From positions 1 through 28,896 of the forward strand of contig CAZTIH010000022.1 in the NCBI GenBank assembly GCA_964613675.1: DNA of 28,896 nt, given 5' to 3'. The DNA is from DAIUCA01 sp964613675 (GTDB lineage Bacteria > Pseudomonadota > Gammaproteobacteria > Competibacterales > Competibacteraceae). The notes under the pieces are model-generated. The model was not told the DNA's origin. It saw only the letters and a program-made list of their open reading frames with translations, and searched no databases. Positions 1 to 7,857 of the stretch are shown piece by piece. Position 1 is the first letter of the stretch, and each line of letters begins with the position of its first letter. Both the position numbers and the translations under genes were made by a program.

Positions 1-582
1 TTCCTCACTGGGTTTGCGCCAGATACGGCGTTCAAACTTGGTCACGGCGATTTTTCTCGAATCACGCGGCTGTGCCACTTTATGGATGACTTGGTTTCAC
101 GAATGAGTAAGGCCAAGTGTCAGCAAAAACAGCGGATGCGGCGTGCGTTGCAACGAATGCGGTGGCAAGTCCGCGACTTGGTGGATGAGCTGCATTTTAA
201 GTGCATCAGATTTCTGCTCGATCGCTTCGACATGATTCTGTTGCCGACTTTTGAGACACAGCAGATGACGCGCAAAGCGGGGCGTAAGCTACGAGCGAAA
301 TCGGTGCGGGCCATGCTGTCGTTCTGCCACTTCCGATTTAAGCAACGTCTGAAGTCGGCGGCGTCGGCGATTGGCAAAACCGTCGTGGACTGCAACGAAG
401 CCTACACCTCGAAAACGGCCAGTTGGACGGGTGAAATTAAAAAGATAGGTGGTGCAAAGACGATCACGTCGCAAGGCGTGACCGTTGACCGCGACATCAA
501 CGGCGCCCGTGGGATTTTCCTACGGGCCTTGGGAGATACCCCCTCACTCAGAAATGATTGTGCTTTCGTTCGCAGTTGGTAA
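1..582 (+). CDS. TnpB-like transposon-encoded protein, C-terminal part (5' end outside window)
   Basis: The reading frame is open from base 1, so the gene starts upstream; the first ATG inside the window is at 82. The arginine-rich helical stretch, the segment FDMILLPTFETQQM (probable RuvC-II glutamate at codon 253-255) and the ending TVDRDINGARG (probable RuvC-III aspartate at codon 487-489) are typical of TnpB proteins of IS200/IS605 and IS607 elements, which are RNA-guided DNA nucleases. The zinc ribbon normally found between EAYTSKT and DRD lacks its CxxC pairs here: it reads TASWTGEIKKIGG. The frame is otherwise intact to the stop. No TnpA is visible, and only 26 bases separate the stop from the end of glcF. 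It could be a functional member of a cysteine-free subgroup or a decayed copy; the family call is fairly secure, activity is not. Confidence 0.8.
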   Translation, partial: FLTGFAPDTAFKLGHGDFSRITRLCHFMDDLVSRMSKAKCQQKQRMRRALQRMRWQVRDLVDELHFKCIRFLLDRFDMILLPTFETQQMTRKAGRKLRAKSVRAMLSFCHFRFKQRLKSAASAIGKTVVDCNEAYTSKTASWTGEIKKIGGAKTITSQGVTVDRDINGARGIFLRALGDTPSLRNDCAFVRSW

Positions 583-608
583 CATTTGTGAGCAAAAAAG
601 TATCGGTT

Positions 609-1826
609 TTATTCTGTGACGGCAATTAACTCGATCCAATGACGCACGGGTTGATCGGAACCGCTTTGCAGATGGGTGAGACAACCGATATTGCTCGTTA
701 CAATCTGGGTAGGGTTTTGTGCTAACAGATTCTGCAATTTGCGTTTTAACAGGCTATCCGACATTTCGGGCTGCAAAAACGAGTACACCCCGGCCGATCC
801 ACAACAGATGTGCGGTTCATTGACCGTCGTCAGGGTGTAACCGAGCTGTTTCAGAATCTGTTCGGGGTAATTCGGCAACTTCTGACCGTGCTGTTGGGTA
901 CAGGGTACATGGAGCGCAATGGGTTCTGATATTTCAAAATTTGGTTTCAACGGTTGAAGGTTTTCGCGATGCAGAACTTCGCTAATATCGACTACCATCT
1001 CGCTGAAACGAATAGCTTTTTCTGCATATTGCGGATCATCAGTGAGCCACTTCCCATAATCTTTGAGTTGAACACCACACCCCGTTGCCGTGGACACAAT
1101 GGCTTCAATTTGCTGACTTTCGATGTAAGGCCAACAACGATCAATAGTCTGCTTCATCTTCTGAAACGCCGCGTCTTCTGCACCGAGATGATGGGCCAGT
1201 GCGCCGCAACAGACATCTGTAGCGCGTATCGCCTGAATACCCAACTGCTTCAGAACTTGGGCAGCATGAGCATTGATGTTTGGGGCCAAAACAGGCTGTA
1301 CACATCCCTGTAATAGCAACACTTTGCGCGGCAAATTCGCCAAAGGCCATCGCAATCTCTGAGATAATGGATGCACTTTTTTACGCAAATTCAGCGGTAA
1401 AAATGGTCGCATCATGCGTCCCATCGTCAGGCTAAACCCGAACAGCCACCGTTGCGGCAACAGGGTGTACAGCCCCCAACGCATCCAACGCGCTTTAAGC
1501 GTTCGCGGCTGCTTCTGATCGAGAATCGGACGGGCTAAATCGACCAACTGCCCATAATTGACGCCCGACGGACAGGTACTTTCGCAGGCACGGCAACTAA
1601 GGCAACGGTCGAGGTGAAATTGCGTTTTGACGGGAACGGGTTCACCTTCAAAGCCTTGTTTGATCGAAAAAATTCGACCTCGTGGCCCATCTGCCTCGTC
1701 AAAAGTCAACAAATAAGTAGGACAACTTGTGAGACAAAATCCACAGTAAGTACAACGCTGTAAGATGTCATCGACCGCCTGCCCTCGAGGGGTATCGGCG
1801 AATTCTGAACTGAGATGGGTTTGCAT
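609..1826 (-). CDS. glcF: Glycolate oxidase iron-sulfur subunit GlcF
   Basis: This is the Fe-S electron-transfer subunit of glycolate oxidase, which converts glycolate to glyoxylate at the membrane. The 405-residue product has two N-terminal 4Fe-4S cluster motifs: C25/C28/C31/C35 (CTYCGFCLTSCP) and C75/C78/C81/C85 (CLSCRACESTCP). Two C-terminal CCG-type motifs (VCCGALAHHLG and ICCGSAGVYSFLQ) bind further cofactor in this family. The N-terminus MQTHL and the length fit GlcF well, so the ATG at 1826 is the likely start although no strong ribosome site precedes it. glcD and glcE, usually adjacent and upstream, are not in the 220 bases before it; the CRISPR-associated operon lies divergently there instead. 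This suggests that the glc genes are elsewhere or were separated by insertion. Confidence 0.93.
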   Translation of the reverse strand: MQTHLSSEFADTPRGQAVDDILQRCTYCGFCLTSCPTYLLTFDEADGPRGRIFSIKQGFEGEPVPVKTQFHLDRCLSCRACESTCPSGVNYGQLVDLARPILDQKQPRTLKARWMRWGLYTLLPQRWLFGFSLTMGRMMRPFLPLNLRKKVHPLSQRLRWPLANLPRKVLLLQGCVQPVLAPNINAHAAQVLKQLGIQAIRATDVCCGALAHHLGAEDAAFQKMKQTIDRCWPYIESQQIEAIVSTATGCGVQLKDYGKWLTDDPQYAEKAIRFSEMVVDISEVLHRENLQPLKPNFEISEPIALHVPCTQQHGQKLPNYPEQILKQLGYTLTTVNEPHICCGSAGVYSFLQPEMSDSLLKRKLQNLLAQNPTQIVTSNIGCLTHLQSGSDQPVRHWIELIAVTE

Positions 1827-2049
1827 AGAGATTCAACGGGTAGGAAGAAAGAAATCACAATCATGCTGCGGTTTATGTAACCAATGATCGCTATTACCAC
1901 TTTGTTCCCTGCAAAAATGGGGCTAATTTCTTTGTTCCATTCTCCCTATTTTCAAAATCTGCCCTTCTGATTTACATAGAGGCGCTGTTAGGAATCTACC
2001 TAGCGGTACTATCTGTAAAAACTTCTTTCAGAAACAAGGAGATGGACCG
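1827..2049. promoter_or_regulatory. Divergent intergenic region between glcF and cas10
   Basis: This 223-base AT-rich stretch must hold the promoters of glcF (minus) and the cas operon (plus). A possible plus-strand sigma-70 pair is TTCAAA (1951-1956) and TACATA (1973-1978), 16 bases apart, but it is a weak match. An AAGGAG ribosome site at 2036-2041 lies 8 bases before the TTG at 2050 and supports that start for cas10. I see no CRISPR-type repeat here. Confidence 0.4.
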
Positions 2050-3714
2050 TTGTACGCCTATATGTTTGAAGTGAAGGGCATTCAATCCTTCATCTTTTCT
2101 ACCGGTCGCCTGAAAGACATGGTAGCGGGCAGCGAGTTAATCGACCTGCTCTGTCGTACTCCCCTCGACGCAACCCTCCAAACCGTCGGTCTCGACCCGT
2201 CTAGCGTGCTCTGTCCTCGACGGGCCGGTGGCGCGTTCTATCTGGTGTTTTCCGAGGCGCAACAGCAACAGGCCCAACGTTTTCGGCGACTTTGGCCACT
2301 GTTGGTCGATCAATTGCTGCCGGGCATCGAACAAATCGACGCCTTCGTGAACGGTTCCAGCGCCCGCGATGCCATCGAAAAAGGTCTCGAAGCCCTACGC
2401 GCCGCCCGAAATCGTCCATTTACCCTTCTTCCCTTGGCGAGTCCGCTTGCACAACGTTCACCGCGCACAGGGGCCGTGGCAACGGATTACATGTTGTCCC
2501 GTCACGCGGATCGCAGTGGCGAAAATCTCGATGCTGCGACCTTCGCAAAACGTTGTCTGAAGCGCCCCACCAGCGGCGTGATCGAACGGTTTCAAGATAC
2601 AGGTGGTCTGCGTTGGCCTGTTCAGTTTGAGCGCGATGACGATACCGATCAGAACCAAGTTTTTCCTCTGGATGACAACCGTCTCGTTGCGGTCATCCAC
2701 GCGGACGGTAACGGCTTGGGGGAAGTGTTGAGGATGCTCAACGATGCCACTAAGGAAGCTACCGATGGGGTTTACATCGAGATCTATCGTACTTTTTCCG
2801 AAGAACTCGAAAAGGCGACATGCGATGCCGCAAAAACCGTTTGTCAGAATCTATTGCGCTGTCATATATCGGCTGGCGGTCGCGTACCCGCTCGACCTTT
2901 GGTGCTCGGCGGCGACGATCTCACGGTCATCACCCGCGCTGATTTAGCCCTCGATTTTGTGAAGCAATTCGCAACGGCTTTTGAGCAGAAATCTAAGAAG
3001 GCAATGGATGCCCTTCGCGAAACCATGCAGAAACACGGTCTGGCTGCTGAACGCATTCCTGAGCAGCTCACGGTATGTGCGGGAATCACCTATATGAAGG
3101 TCAATCAACCTTTTGCGGTGGGGTACGAACTGGCCGAAAACCTCTGCAAACGCGCCAAGAAAGCCTCTCGCAACAGTCGCGATGTAAAACAAACCCTGAT
3201 TCCATCGAGTGTGGCGTTTCACCGAGTGCAAGGTACTTTGGTCGGGGACGCGGACGCGCTGTTCAAACAGGAGATGATCGCTACCGATCCCTTAAATGGT
3301 CGCCAACGGCAACTCGCGTTAACGGCTTATGGCGTTGGCACACCGCAGGAAAATACAAAACTCCCCCGTCTCGAAGCCTTAGAAATGCTTTGTAATCAAT
3401 GTTTTGGCTACAAAAAACTGAACGACCGACGATTGCGCAGCCTCGCCACGCTCATTTACGACAACCCCCGCCTCGCCCAACAGGATTACCGACGATGGCG
3501 CGATTTAGCCGATAAGAATGCGAAATCTCTTCTACAGCAGTTCGATGAAGGGTTACGGACACTCATCGGCAACCCCGAAATCTATCTCCCCTTTAGCAAA
3601 ACGACTTTCTGTAGTCCGCTCGCTGACCTGTTGACTTACCTCTCGTTGCAGCGATCTGCAGAAACCCGCAATCAGGACAAAGCATTGGCCGCCAGCACGG
3701 GAGAGGTGCGATGA
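2050..3714 (+). CDS. cas10: Cas10, type III-D-like, HD-less with GGDD palm
   Basis: This is the large subunit of a type III CRISPR effector. The 554-residue protein opens directly with the Cas10/Cmr2-type segment YMFEVKGIQSFIFSTGRLKD, so the N-terminal HD nuclease domain is absent. The palm core VIHADGNGLG (D219) is followed by GGDD at residues 287-290, the motif that makes cyclic oligoadenylates on target RNA binding. A helical C-terminal region follows. HD-less Cas10 is a known hallmark of subtype III-D. The TTG start at 2050 is chosen because AAGGAG lies 8 bases upstream; an ATG at 2062 is the alternative. It is the first gene of the operon and overlaps the next by ATGA. With no HD domain, DNA cleavage by this subunit is not expected, so signalling is its inferred output. 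No cOA-binding effector is next to it. Confidence 0.93.
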   Translation: MYAYMFEVKGIQSFIFSTGRLKDMVAGSELIDLLCRTPLDATLQTVGLDPSSVLCPRRAGGAFYLVFSEAQQQQAQRFRRLWPLLVDQLLPGIEQIDAFVNGSSARDAIEKGLEALRAARNRPFTLLPLASPLAQRSPRTGAVATDYMLSRHADRSGENLDAATFAKRCLKRPTSGVIERFQDTGGLRWPVQFERDDDTDQNQVFPLDDNRLVAVIHADGNGLGEVLRMLNDATKEATDGVYIEIYRTFSEELEKATCDAAKTVCQNLLRCHISAGGRVPARPLVLGGDDLTVITRADLALDFVKQFATAFEQKSKKAMDALRETMQKHGLAAERIPEQLTVCAGITYMKVNQPFAVGYELAENLCKRAKKASRNSRDVKQTLIPSSVAFHRVQGTLVGDADALFKQEMIATDPLNGRQRQLALTAYGVGTPQENTKLPRLEALEMLCNQCFGYKKLNDRRLRSLATLIYDNPRLAQQDYRRWRDLADKNAKSLLQQFDEGLRTLIGNPEIYLPFSKTTFCSPLADLLTYLSLQRSAETRNQDKALAASTGEVR

Positions 3715-4394
3715 AGATTCAAACTCGTTCACTCGATTTGGAATTATTGAGCTATTGGCAAGCGGGAACAGGCCTTAGTAGCGGTCAGCATGTGGATGCT
3801 CTTGCCGAAAAGGACGCGCACGGTTTGCCTTTTGTATCCGGTCGCCACTTGAAAGGATTATTGCGTCACGCGGTGCGGCGGGCCGAAGAATGGGGCTGGT
3901 TCAAAGACTTGACCCCACCACCACCTGATCCCAATACCCCCTTTCCCAGTTGGTCGGTTCTACTATTTGGCAGCGCGGCGGGAACGGAAATTCGTTTCAA
4001 AACCAAGCCCGGTATGTTGCTCATCAACGATGCTCGCCTCGACGATGCCTTGCACGCTTGGTTGAGCCTTCCCACACAGGCTGCCCACCGACAAGCCCTC
4101 TATCAGAATCTATTTTCCACAGCAATCGATGAATTCGGCATCGCGCGAGAACACACCCTGCGCGGCATCGAGGTCTGTTTGCCCGTCAATCTCTCAGCAG
4201 AAGTTCGCTTGACCGTGACCGCAGTAGAAGAACGATTACGTCAACAGCAAATCACGTTGCTCGAACATCACGCCGCGCAGATTTGGCAATGTCTCGAACA
4301 AGCGCTCCCGCTTATCGACAGCATCGGTGCGAATCGCACACGCGGTTTTGGCGAAGTTGTCGCCACATTTGGACCAATTAAGGAGGTCGCTTAA
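3711..4394 (+). CDS. Csm3-like Cas7 RAMP backbone subunit
   Basis: This 227-residue RAMP protein is a Csm3-type Cas7, the backbone subunit that coats the crRNA and cuts target RNA in type III complexes. The N-terminal segment GQHVDALAEKD followed by LPFVSGRHLKGLLR matches the Csm3 layout. By alignment by eye, D29 falls at the place of the catalytic aspartate of Csm3. The C-terminal glycine-rich loop is IGANRTRGFGEV. Its ATG overlaps the cas10 stop (ATGA), indicating translational coupling. It is one of four Cas7-type domains in the operon, the others being the two of the fusion protein and the TIGR03986 protein. Family assignment is firm; slicer activity is inferred from the single residue position. 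Confidence 0.9.
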   Translation: MKIQTRSLDLELLSYWQAGTGLSSGQHVDALAEKDAHGLPFVSGRHLKGLLRHAVRRAEEWGWFKDLTPPPPDPNTPFPSWSVLLFGSAAGTEIRFKTKPGMLLINDARLDDALHAWLSLPTQAAHRQALYQNLFSTAIDEFGIAREHTLRGIEVCLPVNLSAEVRLTVTAVEERLRQQQITLLEHHAAQIWQCLEQALPLIDSIGANRTRGFGEVVATFGPIKEVA

Positions 4395-5945
4395 ATGACT
4401 GATTTAACGCAGTTTTTTCGCGTAACTTTAGAACAGGATGTGGTCATGAGTGCGACCAACGCCACCACCGATATGACCAACCATCTGGACTATCTCCCTG
4501 GAAACAATTTTCTGGGGATTGCGGCCCAGCGGCTCTACGACGAGTTCACCGCCGAACAACAATGGCAGGTCTTTCACAGTGGGGCGGTGTCATTTGGAGA
4601 CGGGTTGCCGTTGGGGCCGTCTGATCTGTTGAGTTATCCGGTGCCTTTATCGTTGCACCACTACAAAGGTGAAACCTTCGTACAGCAAGATCGCTTGATT
4701 GCAGAACAACTATTCGATCCGAGCCAATTTCAAACCGATCCCACTCGCCAGCCCGTTCAGCTACGCGGCGGCCATTTCACGGCGGACGGCCAATCGCTCA
4801 CGATTAAAACGCAATTTCGGATGAAAACGGCCATCAATCCCGTCACAGCGCGGGCGTACAGCGGCCAGTTGTTTGGCTACTCATCGTTGCAGGCGGGACA
4901 GCGTTTTGGATTTCACCTGACCACTTCGCATCTCAATCCCGATGTGTTTGCACAACTGGTGAAGGGCTTAACGGGAATCGCGCATGTGGGACGGTCGCGG
5001 TCAGCGCAATACGGTCGGGTTCGCATCGAGCCGATGGATTCACCGCCCGCCTTGTCCCATACCCCCGCTAAAAATCTGGTGACTTTCTGGCTCTTGAGCG
5101 ATTTGGCCCTCGACGACGAAAGGGGACAACCGACGGCGTGGCCACGCCCGAGTGATGTCGGTTTACCCGAATCGGCGGAATGGCGAACGGATCGGAGTTT
5201 TATTCGTACTCGTCGCTACAGTCCGTTCAATGCAAAGCGTCAGGCTCACGATCCCATGCGCCAACTCATTGTTCGAGGAAGTGTTTTGCGATTCAGCTGT
5301 CCCGAAGGAACCGCCTTGACATCGGGCGTACAGCAGTGGGGCAAATACCGCGAAGGTGGCTTGGGTGTCATGGTCTGTAATCCGACTCTCCTGTCGACGG
5401 CCCATCCGCAATTTCTACCGTCAAGTCCCTTTCAGACCCCTGCTTCGTTATCTGAACCGTCTCAGCCAAGATCCTTCGCAACCCTTCTAACCTTGCTCGA
5501 TCGTCGCGTAACAGGCCTTAAGGAACGGGAGACCGCCGAAGAGTCTGCTCGTAAAGTTTACGACGAACTGGTGAAACTGATGCGGGCAGCGCGGGCGTGG
5601 AATGGGCTAAGAGACGATCAACCGTTCCCGTCGGCGCCAAATCGCAGTCAATGGGGCCAAATTAAAGAACTCGCCAATCAGCATCGCACCGATGCCGTTG
5701 GACTGTGGGCAGATTTGTTCACGAGAGACACTGCCGTGATTCGCAAGCGTTCGGGGTGGGAACTGGAAATCGGTCCCAATTCCTTCCTGTACCAAGCCGT
5801 CCCCGAAATCGAAGTCTTGAAGAGTCATCAGAACAACCCCTTACTACCCGAAATTATCGGGCGACTGGCCGCATGGGGACTCACGGAAGACTGGCGCTAT
5901 GTCATCGAAGGACGTCCCGAACGCAAACAGGAGACCGTCAAATGA
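4395..5945 (+). CDS. csx10: Csx10, Cas5-like RAMP of type III-D
   Basis: This 516-residue protein carries the Csx10 signature in its first 50 residues: alternating hydrophobic strand, then SATNATTDMTNHLDYLPGNN and FLGIAAQRLYDEF. It also has a RAMP glycine-rich loop, GIAHVGRSRSAQYGRVRIEP. Csx10 is the Cas5-like subunit that is expected to bind the 5' handle of the crRNA and is diagnostic for subtype III-D. From about residue 361 to the end the protein becomes largely helical (LLTLLDRRVTGLKERETAEES onward, including SQWGQIKELA), a region that could stand in for the missing small subunit; this is inference. The start ATG follows the upstream TAA directly and has GGAGG about 9 bases before it. 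Its stop overlaps the next ATG (ATGA). Confidence 0.88.
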   Translation: MTDLTQFFRVTLEQDVVMSATNATTDMTNHLDYLPGNNFLGIAAQRLYDEFTAEQQWQVFHSGAVSFGDGLPLGPSDLLSYPVPLSLHHYKGETFVQQDRLIAEQLFDPSQFQTDPTRQPVQLRGGHFTADGQSLTIKTQFRMKTAINPVTARAYSGQLFGYSSLQAGQRFGFHLTTSHLNPDVFAQLVKGLTGIAHVGRSRSAQYGRVRIEPMDSPPALSHTPAKNLVTFWLLSDLALDDERGQPTAWPRPSDVGLPESAEWRTDRSFIRTRRYSPFNAKRQAHDPMRQLIVRGSVLRFSCPEGTALTSGVQQWGKYREGGLGVMVCNPTLLSTAHPQFLPSSPFQTPASLSEPSQPRSFATLLTLLDRRVTGLKERETAEESARKVYDELVKLMRAARAWNGLRDDQPFPSAPNRSQWGQIKELANQHRTDAVGLWADLFTRDTAVIRKRSGWELEIGPNSFLYQAVPEIEVLKSHQNNPLLPEIIGRLAAWGLTEDWRYVIEGRPERKQETVK

Positions 5946-7327
5946 TTAGTCAACGTCCGATTTGCCACATGGCGCGATTAACCCTGGAAGCCCTAACCCC
6001 TCACGGTATTCACGCAGAGGGCAGCGCTACCCACGATGTGTTGTTGGTTCGGGATGCGAATGGGTTACCGACGATTCCAGCCACTTCGCTTATTGGGGTT
6101 CTGCGCCACCACATGACGCGCCGCTACAACAAAAAAATGGTGGAATCGCTGTTGGGATTTGCCGAAGACCACGACGAAGAGAGCGGCCAGCCTAGTTGGG
6201 TGACGGCGACTTGGGGCGTGGTTCACGACAGTCAGAATCGCCCCATTGCGGGTTTGCGCGACGACGCTACGACCGATCCGTTGTTGAAAAAGCTGATTGT
6301 GGACACGCCGATTGTCCGCCAACGAGTCCGGCTGACCGAAAGGGGCGTTGCAGCGGAAACGGGCAAATTCGATGTCACTTTGATTCCGGCGGGGGTACGT
6401 TACAGCCACTTTCTCACCTGTTGGAGCGATGGTCTCGATGCCACCGAAACGGCGTGGCGACATCTACTCGGGGAGCTGTATGCGACGACCTTTCGATTGG
6501 GGCACGGTACGCGCAACGGAAGCGGTGCTTTCAAAGTGGTGGAGTTACGGACGACCCGTTGGGACTTAACAACGCCCGAAGGCCGCAAAGGTTTTTGCAA
6601 CCGCCCTCGCAAGCACAACGAGGCCGCCGTCAATCAATGGCCCTTAGCAAATATCGAGAAACCCCAAGAACCGGGCCTAGTGGAATATGTGCTGAACCTG
6701 AAAGCGGCGGCGGGTTGGCGGATCGGAGGCGGTGAACGCCCCTTAATGCCGAGTCGCGATGGTCACGAACCCGATATGCTCCCACAAGCTGAGGCCGTCG
6801 TTCGTTGGAGAACGGAAGCGATATGGCACGAACGAGAAGTCGTTATTCCGGCAACCGCGATTAAGGGGCCTTTGGCGCATCGCGTGGCGTTCCATTATCG
6901 GCGACTGCGCCGACAATTTGTTCAGCCCAATCAACCTCTTTCCCAACCTGAAGATTGCTTAGCTGTACTCGACTTATTTGGTTACATGAAGGATTCGCAG
7001 GCTGACAGCGACTTGCAAGGCCATGTAGGGCGGGTGCTGATCGACGATGTGTACTTAGGGAAACCTTCGGTCGTGTCAAGTACAACGCACATGCACAGCA
7101 CCATTGATCGCTATACCGGCGGGGTGGTCGGGGGGGCGCTGTACCAAGAGGAAGTGCTGTGGCAAACCCCGCTAACTCTAACGATCCGCGTTACGGAGGG
7201 CATAACTCTGTCTGACGATGTGATGAAAGCGCTTGAATTAGCCCTAGAAGACCTCAAACGCGGCGATTTACCCATTGGTGCGTGCGGCGCGCGAGGTCAG
7301 GGCATCTTAGTGGAGGTCGCCCCATGA
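5942..7327 (+). CDS. Tandem Cas7-Cas7 (Csm3-like) fusion RAMP
   Basis: The 461-residue product has two RAMP halves. Half one (about 1-240) contains GSATHDVLLVRD then LPTIPATSLIGVLRHHM, aligning by eye with Csm3, with D32 at the catalytic aspartate position, and a loop LGHGTRNGSGAFKV. Half two (from about 245) begins LVEYVLNLKAAAGWRIGGG, continues with REVVIPATAIKGPLAHR and ends with IGACGARGQGILVEV. Both halves therefore look like Cas7 units, giving two backbone positions from one polypeptide. The start is set at the ATG of the ATGA overlap with csx10. An in-frame upstream ATG at 5705 lies inside csx10 and would add 79 residues with no RAMP similarity, so it is rejected. Fused Cas7 units are known in III-D and III-E systems. 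Confidence 0.85.
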   Translation: MISQRPICHMARLTLEALTPHGIHAEGSATHDVLLVRDANGLPTIPATSLIGVLRHHMTRRYNKKMVESLLGFAEDHDEESGQPSWVTATWGVVHDSQNRPIAGLRDDATTDPLLKKLIVDTPIVRQRVRLTERGVAAETGKFDVTLIPAGVRYSHFLTCWSDGLDATETAWRHLLGELYATTFRLGHGTRNGSGAFKVVELRTTRWDLTTPEGRKGFCNRPRKHNEAAVNQWPLANIEKPQEPGLVEYVLNLKAAAGWRIGGGERPLMPSRDGHEPDMLPQAEAVVRWRTEAIWHEREVVIPATAIKGPLAHRVAFHYRRLRRQFVQPNQPLSQPEDCLAVLDLFGYMKDSQADSDLQGHVGRVLIDDVYLGKPSVVSSTTHMHSTIDRYTGGVVGGALYQEEVLWQTPLTLTIRVTEGITLSDDVMKALELALEDLKRGDLPIGACGARGQGILVEVAP

Positions 7328-7857
7328 ACGAGTCATTAGTCCAGTTACAGAACGATTGGGAAGTCTTACGCAATACGATTCAGAATAATCTGCCCTTGGG
7401 AAGACCCCTAGCCAAATTGCAACCAATGACCGTTCAAGTCCAAGCCGACCGTCTCGACGATAAACAGGTCATGGATTGGATTAATGCCCACAACGCGGCG
7501 CAAGGCTGGTTGATGTTGACGGATGTCGTGCAGATTTTGCCGTTACCGAATTCGCGTTTTGAGAAATATCCCTTGAGTGCAGAACTGTCTCAGAAGGGTT
7601 CAGAAGGGGATTTTTGCAGTTGGCGCCTACAGTTGCAATCGCCGCAGGTCTGGACGCTCCATGAATACACAGTGCAACCCTGTGATCCGAACGAAGCGAC
7701 GCATTTAGCCGAAACGGTGTACCACCAGCCCACCGAACGGGTACGCGAACGCGGTTTTGGACCGCTGTGCTATCTACGACTGTGGGCACTTGAAGACGAG
7801 CGACTCACCAATCAATTAGCTATTTTTACAGGCTTTTTACCGAAGGAGGCTCCATAA
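7324..7857 (+). CDS. Csx19-like type III-D accessory protein
   Basis: This 177-residue protein begins at the ATG overlapping the stop of the Cas7-Cas7 fusion (ATGA). It has no RAMP loop and no recognisable catalytic motif. Its size, its place between a Cas7 fusion and a TIGR03986 gene, and a C-terminal pattern (CYLRLWALEDERLTNQLAIF) preceded by a charged strand region (GDFCSWRLQLQ) resemble Csx19, an accessory family found with TIGR03986 in III-D loci. The match is by eye and partial. Csx19 has no well-established biochemical role; a structural subunit of the complex is the simplest reading. Alternative: an unrelated small subunit specific to this lineage. Confidence 0.6.
   Translation: MNESLVQLQNDWEVLRNTIQNNLPLGRPLAKLQPMTVQVQADRLDDKQVMDWINAHNAAQGWLMLTDVVQILPLPNSRFEKYPLSAELSQKGSEGDFCSWRLQLQSPQVWTLHEYTVQPCDPNEATHLAETVYHQPTERVRERGFGPLCYLRLWALEDERLTNQLAIFTGFLPKEAP

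Noticed and set aside
954..1313. 119-codon plus-strand frame opposite glcF
   Set aside because: It is antisense to conserved iron-sulfur protein sequence and has no recognisable content.
1981..2016. Sequence starting with GTTAGG and ending GTAAAAAC upstream of cas10, with small inverted repeats, considered as a lone CRISPR repeat
   Set aside because: It occurs once, and no second copy or spacer-like spacing is visible in the window.
5705..5941. 79-residue N-terminal extension of the Cas7-Cas7 protein
   Set aside because: It lies wholly inside csx10 in another frame, has no RAMP similarity, and the ATGA overlap at 5942 matches the other junctions of the operon.
6196..6735. 179-codon open frame inside the Cas7-Cas7 gene
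   Set aside because: It is a shadow of the real gene with an arginine/glycine-rich composition typical of an out-of-frame read.
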